From the NCBI GenBank assembly GCA_012064385.1, contig QRDG01000140.1, positions 2,079,849 to 2,143,848 on the forward strand: a DNA stretch of 64,000 nt. The letters are read 5' to 3'. Every line of letters starts with the position of its first letter. The stretch's first letter is position 1. The notes below the pieces were generated by a model. It did not search any database. It was not told where the DNA came from and saw only the letters and a program-made list of their open reading frames with translations. Positions 58,670 to 64,000 of this stretch are shown one piece after another. This DNA is from Puccinellia tenuiflora (taxonomy: Eukaryota > Streptophyta > Magnoliopsida > Poales > Poaceae). A program made the position numbers and the translations under genes.

Positions 58670-59059
58670 ATGGGATTCTTCTCTCAATTTCTCTGTGATT
58701 TCACTTATGGTCCGGAGCGAGCTGGCTTCCTCGACCACCTGTTCTGTGTGCTGTGGCTCGGGTTGACCATCGGGGGGCTGCTGGTGATTCTGCTCACGGT
58801 GGTGGTCTGGTCAGCCTGCCACCTGCACGACTGGTGGTATGGCGTTGTCGGGGGTGCTGCGGCGGCGGTGGACGAGTTCCTTGCGGCTCCGGTGAGGGAC
58901 TGGCGGACGTCCCCGGTGGCTGCTGCGGCTGCTCCTCTGGTGGGGGACGAGCTGGGAGCTCGAGCTGTCCGCCGTCGTCATCGTCGCCCAGCTCGAGTCC
59001 CGGCTTCGGGTGAGTCTGGTTCATCTCCAGGTGACGCCACTGAGCGCGAGAGGGAGTAG
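58670..59059 (+). CDS. Small predicted membrane protein, antisense to its LTR element
   Basis: 129 residues. One strongly hydrophobic segment at about residues 24-49 (LFCVLWLGLTIGGLLVILLT, then VVVWSAC) predicts a single transmembrane helix. A Trp-containing linker (HDWWYG) and an Ala/Val-rich region follow. The tail is basic (RRRHRRPARVPAS) then Ser/Glu-rich. A TATA box precedes it and the frame is intact. It lies in the core of a minus-strand element and converges with the sense ORF at 59644-60363. I recognise no family. It is not obviously an Athila-type envelope-like protein, being too short and in the wrong orientation. It could be a captured host gene or a chance frame in GC-rich DNA; the promoter and hydrophobic profile favour a real gene. 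Confidence 0.5.
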   Translation: MGFFSQFLCDFTYGPERAGFLDHLFCVLWLGLTIGGLLVILLTVVVWSACHLHDWWYGVVGGAAAAVDEFLAAPVRDWRTSPVAAAAAPLVGDELGARAVRRRHRRPARVPASGESGSSPGDATERERE

Positions 59060-59643
59060 GATTTTTATTTCTGGGGTGCTCTTATGTATCTGTACTGAGG
59101 TGGTGGTAGTGTTCTCTGCTGGAGTAGATCTTGTATCCTCTGCTTTTGAAACTTCCCTTATGTACTGAACTCGGTTGAAGTATCAAATTTGGCTCCTCTG
59201 ATGGTTTAGATCCAGATTTGCATTATTGAGATTTTTCCTTAGCTGTTACAGATCTGTTCTTGCAGTAGAGAGAATTGCAGAGGCACCATCATACAGACAG
59301 TAGAAATTTCTACTCGGGGAAAACATCATTTTAGGTGGTAGTGCTGCATTTTATGGCCCCAAAAACTTGAAGCGGCATAGCACAATCATTTCAACCATAC
59401 TGGCTAACAAGCACGTAACGACTACTAAACACCCAACAATACTTTTAAATCTAAAGGAAACAACATGATATTCCATCAAGTGTCAACCAAGTGGTTAACT
59501 AGAGGTTAAGAACACCAGGTCTTATACAGGGTTGGCTCACACCAAGCAGAAAGGCAACAACGCAAACACGCGTACAAGCAACCATAGGAATTACAACCAA
59601 ACCCACAACTCATTAACGCCACTCAGACTAAACTAAACAGATC
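59060..59643. other. Spacer between convergent ORFs
   Basis: AT-rich sequence without a gene; the expected location of both 3' ends. No clear terminator or polyadenylation signal stands out. Confidence 0.5.
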
Positions 59644-60363
59644 TTACTCCGCTTGACGGTCCTTCCCCGAGGGTGGAGTGCGGCCGAGCCGGAGAGTAGT
59701 GTCCACGTCCCCTTCTTCCACGGGGTCGAGAAACACAGGAATACCTTCGAGGATCGGACCCTGCTCTGGGACTTGTTGGGACGGGCCGGGCTCTGGGAGT
59801 GGAGGTCTGTTACTTCGAGCTTCCCTATTGGTGGGGGCAGGTGGGTTCTTCCCTAGAGACAGCTGCAGACGGGCAAAACCAAGATTTCTTCTTGAGGCCA
59901 CGAGTTCCTCCATCAAGAAGCGAGTGAGATTCGTCATTGCAGAGGCGTAAGCGACTAGGTTGAACACTGCTGGGTCAGGTTCTTCCCAGACAGGGGTTTG
60001 GACGATCTCCGCACCAGGCCGAGGTCTGGCTGGGAGGAAGTAGAAATCTCGGTCGCTGGACAACACAGTTTCCGAGTGTCGAAGACGGACGAGGCTTTCC
60101 CAGGCTGCTACCTGGATGGCTAGCTCGATGGTAGGCATGCCTCCACCTTGAATCACATAGGGCTGATTTGTGCCCCGAGGACATGGGCTGATCTTCACCT
60201 CTGCCCGGAATTCATTCCCCACGAGAGAAACTAATCTCTTGAACACCACGTACACGGGGCGAATGGAGCTTCCGAGGGCAATATTGACGACCCTCCAAAG
60301 AATCATGGGGAAGTTGGAACTATCCTCGGCGGTGGTCTCCATGATGGCCTTAGAGGTCGCCAT
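59644..60363 (-). CDS. Unknown protein, sense ORF of the large-LTR element
   Basis: 239 residues, starting about 340 bp after the PBS, the position normally held by gag. The N-terminal half contains FRAEVKISPCPRGTNQPYV, an Ile/Ala-rich helix (ELAIQVAAWESLVRLRH, about residues 79-95) and a short acidic and Pro-containing stretch. The C-terminal third is Pro/Gln/Glu-rich and probably disordered (PPLPEPGPSQQVPEQGP). There is no capsid signature, zinc knuckle or protease motif. The beta-rich stretch followed by an Ala-Ala-x-x-x-Leu-x-x-Leu-Arg helix faintly recalls dsRNA-binding-type folds, but this is speculation. Similar hypothetical proteins seem familiar from grass non-autonomous LTR elements. 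The frame is intact. Confidence 0.6.
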   Translation of the reverse strand: MATSKAIMETTAEDSSNFPMILWRVVNIALGSSIRPVYVVFKRLVSLVGNEFRAEVKISPCPRGTNQPYVIQGGGMPTIELAIQVAAWESLVRLRHSETVLSSDRDFYFLPARPRPGAEIVQTPVWEEPDPAVFNLVAYASAMTNLTRFLMEELVASRRNLGFARLQLSLGKNPPAPTNREARSNRPPLPEPGPSQQVPEQGPILEGIPVFLDPVEEGDVDTTLRLGRTPPSGKDRQAE

Positions 60364-60704
60364 TGGAATTTCTTGGGGTTCTAGATTTTTGGAGAGGATA
60401 AGGATGCGAGGTTCCTCTATGGGATTCTACTTCAAAAGAGTTGGGTTGCTAGGAAGAGCAGGCGAGGGTGGGGTTTTAAAGCAACTAGGACTGGGTCTCA
60501 AGTTCACTGGGTAAGGTCGGCTGCTTCTCATGGAAGTAGCCGGCCGTCTTGTTGGGGAAGGAGATTGGGACAAGCCCTACTGTAACAACTGTTGACCAAC
60601 ACCGGCCATGTCGGTTAGGCAGGAAGGGGTCAAATCCATCGGGTCATTGTCGGGTAAAGTAAGGGTGGACTTTCTATGCTAGGGTAGTCTACAGCCAGCC
60701 TGGT

Positions 60705-60716
60705 GCTCTGATACCA
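60705..60716 (-). promoter_or_regulatory. Primer-binding site (initiator tRNA-Met)
   Basis: The plus strand reads GCTCTGATACCA, the complement of TGGTATCAGAGC, five bases from the LTR end at 60722. Confidence 0.9.
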
Positions 60717-60721
60717 TGCTC

Positions 60722-63700
60722 TGTGGCACCCCCCTCTGACACATATCGCCAGAGAGGCGGTCGCCCCGTGCGCCAGCCCAGGATATCCGGACGCACGTTA
60801 CGACAATGCAACATAGCAGAAATATCATTACACAATCAGGCCCAGAGGGCTACCAATGGTTTTACATGGCCATCAAGGCATGAGAGAATATCATGACCAA
60901 GTGTGGCACGGGACAGAGTTTAACTGGCAGCGGAAGTCATCGATTCGGCAACGGCTTGGAGGGACTCCATTCCACAGGCATCTGGCTGGGCTACTGATCC
61001 TAGCACGCTCTTGCTCCATCTCCTTGCGATAGTAGAAGATGAATCCTCTTAATGTCTGGCCACATGAAAAGCCAGTTTGAGTACGGTGACGTACTCGCAA
61101 GAAAACAACCACATGACATGAACAGTCAAGCAATCAGGCAACAAGTAGCTAGCAACAGAAATAATCTACACATGGCAAGTGTCTACTTACAGGTAGTTCA
61201 AGTGGGTAGCAACAAGGCAGCACAACAAATCATGGCATAAGCAACAATAGGGGTATCACCAGTACAGAGTCCAAGCCAGGTGGGGTTGGATCGTATACCG
61301 GTGATCATACAAGAGAACTTACCTGTGACGAATAACGAGTGTATCCCGTTGGTACCAAATATTTTAACATCACCTGTTATCACAACTAGGCCCAACAGCC
61401 TTACCACATCTGTCAACTTTAGGCCCACTGGCCTACATCTTTTCACTCATCCCGAGTGACATTTTTCTGCATCAGCTTATCGTTCCTTTGGTGAAATCAG
61501 GTGGTTCATCTTTCTTTCACACCGAACTTAAGTTTAACCTCCGGACTCGACAAAGGACAATAGTGTGACCGACACTGAACTGTTCCATAACCTAGGAACA
61601 AGGCTAGCTGCTAGTTGATACACTCTCGAGAGGTTGCAGTTACCACCCATCTAAATGCACCTTGCTTCATGACGGCAAGATACACCTACACAACCGTTCA
61701 CGCTACCCAGACACTCCCTGTATAGCTACCGACATAACTCTATGTCTTAGGTCGAAGTGAATCCGGCACGTCCCCAACTCATGAGCGACGCCTAGCTCCG
61801 GAACCTTCACAAGACTAGCCCCGACCACAACTATGCAGTAACCGACTAGACTTGCCAAGTGGGTAGCTCAAAGGAGGCTTGATAGGCTACGTAGGTTATG
61901 GCTCTCCCATTTGGGCGACAGTGGTAGTGCGTTCAAGGTTCAGATTGGTGGCACTATGGACTGACCCCATCGAAGTTTGGAGGGTTGGTTTATTTAATCC
62001 AGTTTATTTCAACAACAATTCCAACAACAGAGGGTTAGTCCAACACAATAAATATAACATCATATCCACATGAAACAGATTAGTCCACTGCAAAACAATA
62101 ATATCATATCAACATGAAACAGAAACGAACGGCACCCAGTAGTTCAAGCAATATGTGGTTAGTTCAATCAGTGGTTAGTTTCAACCGGGCGATGGCGGAG
62201 ATAACTCCGACCAGTGACAGCCACAGGTTGAGTAAAAGAAAATAATTAGCACAGACAACCGGGCGAGGGCGGAGATAACTCCGACCAGTGACAGCCACGG
62301 GTGAATAAAATAAAATAGCACAATTGGTTAGCGTCAACCGGGCGATGGCGGAAATGCCTCCGGCCAGTAGCAGCCACAGATCGACTACAAAAGTTAGTGG
62401 AGGCGTCCACGCGATCCCGTTCCACCATTCCATTGACTGCGGCGGTTCCCATCGTCGCCGGAATGGGGAGTGGTGCATGGTAACGTCCAACGCACGCCAC
62501 AACTCTACAGAAAAGTAGACGAGATTCAATCCACGTGGGCGGTGCCCAACATGTATTTAGTCGCCGACCGGAACTCAACCCACACTTGATGGGTTTATCG
62601 TATTGCAGGAAAGTAAAGGTACATGAAATAATACTGAAAGTAGGCGAGATTCAATCCACGTGGGCGGTGCCCAACATGTATTTAGTCGCCGGCCGGAACT
62701 CAACCCACACTTGATGGGTTTATCGTATTACAGGAATGAAAACAAAGCCACGATATCTCGTGACGCACAGTTGGCAGGAGGTAAACAAAGCCACGATATC
62801 TCGTGACGCACAGTTGACATGCGATATTAAGCAATGAAATGCACCGATGTGACCGGGTAATATGCAAACAAACAAACACCGCTTGAGTGTTCATAGCAAG
62901 TGGTTAGCTTGCCTTCGGAGATCGACACCATTTGCCTTGGGGGTCACGATCGTCATGGTTTAGGGAATCGGTTGCCGGTACCGCGGGATAGACCTATGCA
63001 TGGGTATAAGGGTGCTCAGCATACAAACATTTCACAAAAATACAAAACCTATGCTACTGGATAGAGCTCTTAAAACTATGAATTTACAAATTTGAATCAC
63101 CTCGAACGGAGCTACGGTTCAAAAGTTATGGCCGTGCGAAGAATAGCTATCTACTGCTCACCCGAGGAAAAAAAACAGAACGGGCTGATTTCGAATCGGG
63201 CCGGATTGGTAGCGCGTTTTCAGAAAAATACGTCTTCGCTGCAGGGAGGCGTAATGCATGGAACTGCGCCTCCACTTATCCTGACCGCGGGGCCGGGCCA
63301 GGCAGGGGCCCGCTTGTCGGCGCGACGTGGCGCCCAGCTGGCGCCAGGCTGGCTGCCCGACCCAGCGTCGACCACACGCGGGTCATGCCCGACGCGGGCG
63401 CGCTTGGTCTCGGCCGGCCACCGGAGCTGGCCGCCGCCGCCGTGGTGCCCGCCGCCGGCCACCAGGGTGTGGGGAGGAACCGCTCTGCCACGCCGCCTCC
63501 GGGGATAGTGGCCGCGGCTCGGGGTCGCAGGGAGTTCCGCCAAGGTCGCCGCGCTCCGGGAGCTCACCGGCGGCGGTCGAGGACGGTGCCGCGGCTACGG
63601 GTCACAAAACTCCGAGTGGATTGGACCGGGAGGTAGAGGAGATCATGGGGGTCTCCTCCCCGGATTTAATTGGAGAACGGCTCGGGCTGGAGCTTGCCGG

Positions 63701-64000
63701 GGTCGGTGAACCGACGGTGACGTCCCCGGCCGAATCGGAGCGGGGCTCCGCCGTTCCACCATTAGAGGAGCAAGGGGTTCCAGGAGAGGGGAAGGGGATG
63801 TGCTCGGGTGTGAGAGGGCTCGGGAGCTCCCTCTTATAGGCTCGGGAGGGGGACAACGGCCAAGATGCCCGCCGGAGGAGGTGGGGTGAGCTGTCCAGGA
63901 GCTGTAGCGGCGAGACGACGACCAACGCGTCGTCGGTGTAGCAGGGGTGTGGGCTGGACGACGAGAAACGCGGCCGCGGATAAGAACAGAGGGGAGGTGG
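60722..64000 (-). repeat. 5' LTR of the large-LTR element (partial)
   Basis: 3279 bp of an expected 4.45 kb. It matches 53215-56440 closely, except for a cluster of indels around 62240-62660. A minus-strand TATA box lies near 63832-63840. Confidence 0.9.

Larger units (their letters stand above)
53215..64000 (-). mobile_element. Large-LTR non-autonomous retrotransposon with convergent ORFs; right LTR cut by the window
   Basis: The element reads right to left. Its 5' LTR is at 60722 to beyond 64000, its PBS at 60705-60716, its core at 57666-60721, its PPT at about 57666-57684, and its 3' LTR at 53215-57665 (4451 bp). LTR termini in sense are TGTCACATCCCG and GGGTGCCACA. The 5-bp flank at the left is GTAGC; the other TSD is outside the window. 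The 3-kb core has no gag-pol; it encodes an unknown sense ORF (59644-60363) and an antisense ORF (58670-59059). This LARD-like design parallels the element at 19393-29556. Confidence 0.85.

Noticed and set aside
1..64000. CRISPR arrays, operons, ribosome binding sites, rRNA genes
   Set aside because: None seen; the sequence is eukaryotic plant repeat DNA, and the tandem repeats found are minisatellites without spacer structure.

Overview
The window is intergenic DNA from a large grass genome, most likely a member of the Triticeae (wheat, goatgrass or barley type). The evidence is a BARE/Angela-like Copia LTR, an Athila-lineage Gypsy element with the Asn-rich gag usual in that tribe, a Stowaway MITE, and dense nesting of LTR retrotransposons with intact target-site duplications (TSDs). 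I see no ordinary single-copy host gene, rRNA, tRNA or CRISPR array. Family names are from recognition, not from a search.

Left part (1-34472). One broken minus-strand Athila-type Gypsy element forms the base layer and runs off the left edge. Its 5' LTR ends at 34472, its primer-binding site (PBS) is at 16128-16145, and its frameshifted gag-protease lies at 13888-15934. Two solo LTRs are inserted in it: 1107-11992 (TSD TTAGC) and 16634-33380 (TSD ATGGT/ATGGG). The first contains a complete non-autonomous Gypsy element (1443-10727, TSD CTGCT) with a sense gag and a long antisense gene that has an intron. The second contains a 15-kb minus-strand Helitron (18119-33088). The Helitron contains a young LTR element (19393-29556, TSD ATGTG) with 4-kb LTRs and a 2.2-kb core whose only clear gene encodes a five-zinc-knuckle protein. 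The nesting is therefore four levels deep.

Middle part (34473-53214). A gene-like fragment is followed by a truncated plus-strand Gypsy with a decayed gag (34746 to about 37960). Next is the LTR end of a minus-strand Gypsy carrying the start of another antisense ORF (to 39363). A gag-only Copia element follows (39364-48658); an N next to an 810-bp duplication and the lack of a TSD suggest an assembly chimera. After it comes a degenerate Gypsy LTR with two further nested solo LTRs (49234-52796, TSD TCTCG; 50365-52527, TSD CATGT/CATGG).

Right part (53215-64000). A minus-strand non-autonomous LTR element has 4.45-kb LTRs; the right LTR is cut by the window edge. Its 3.1-kb core holds a sense ORF of unknown function and a convergent antisense ORF for a small membrane protein with its own TATA box. 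Both large-LTR elements share a tRNA-Met PBS and an identical 8-bp stem-loop beside the polypurine tract (PPT), so they probably use the same Tekay-like chromovirus machinery.

No reverse transcriptase, integrase or RNase H reading frame was found. Every element here with a recognisable core appears non-autonomous or broken. The recurring theme is internal antisense transcription units inside non-autonomous LTR elements.
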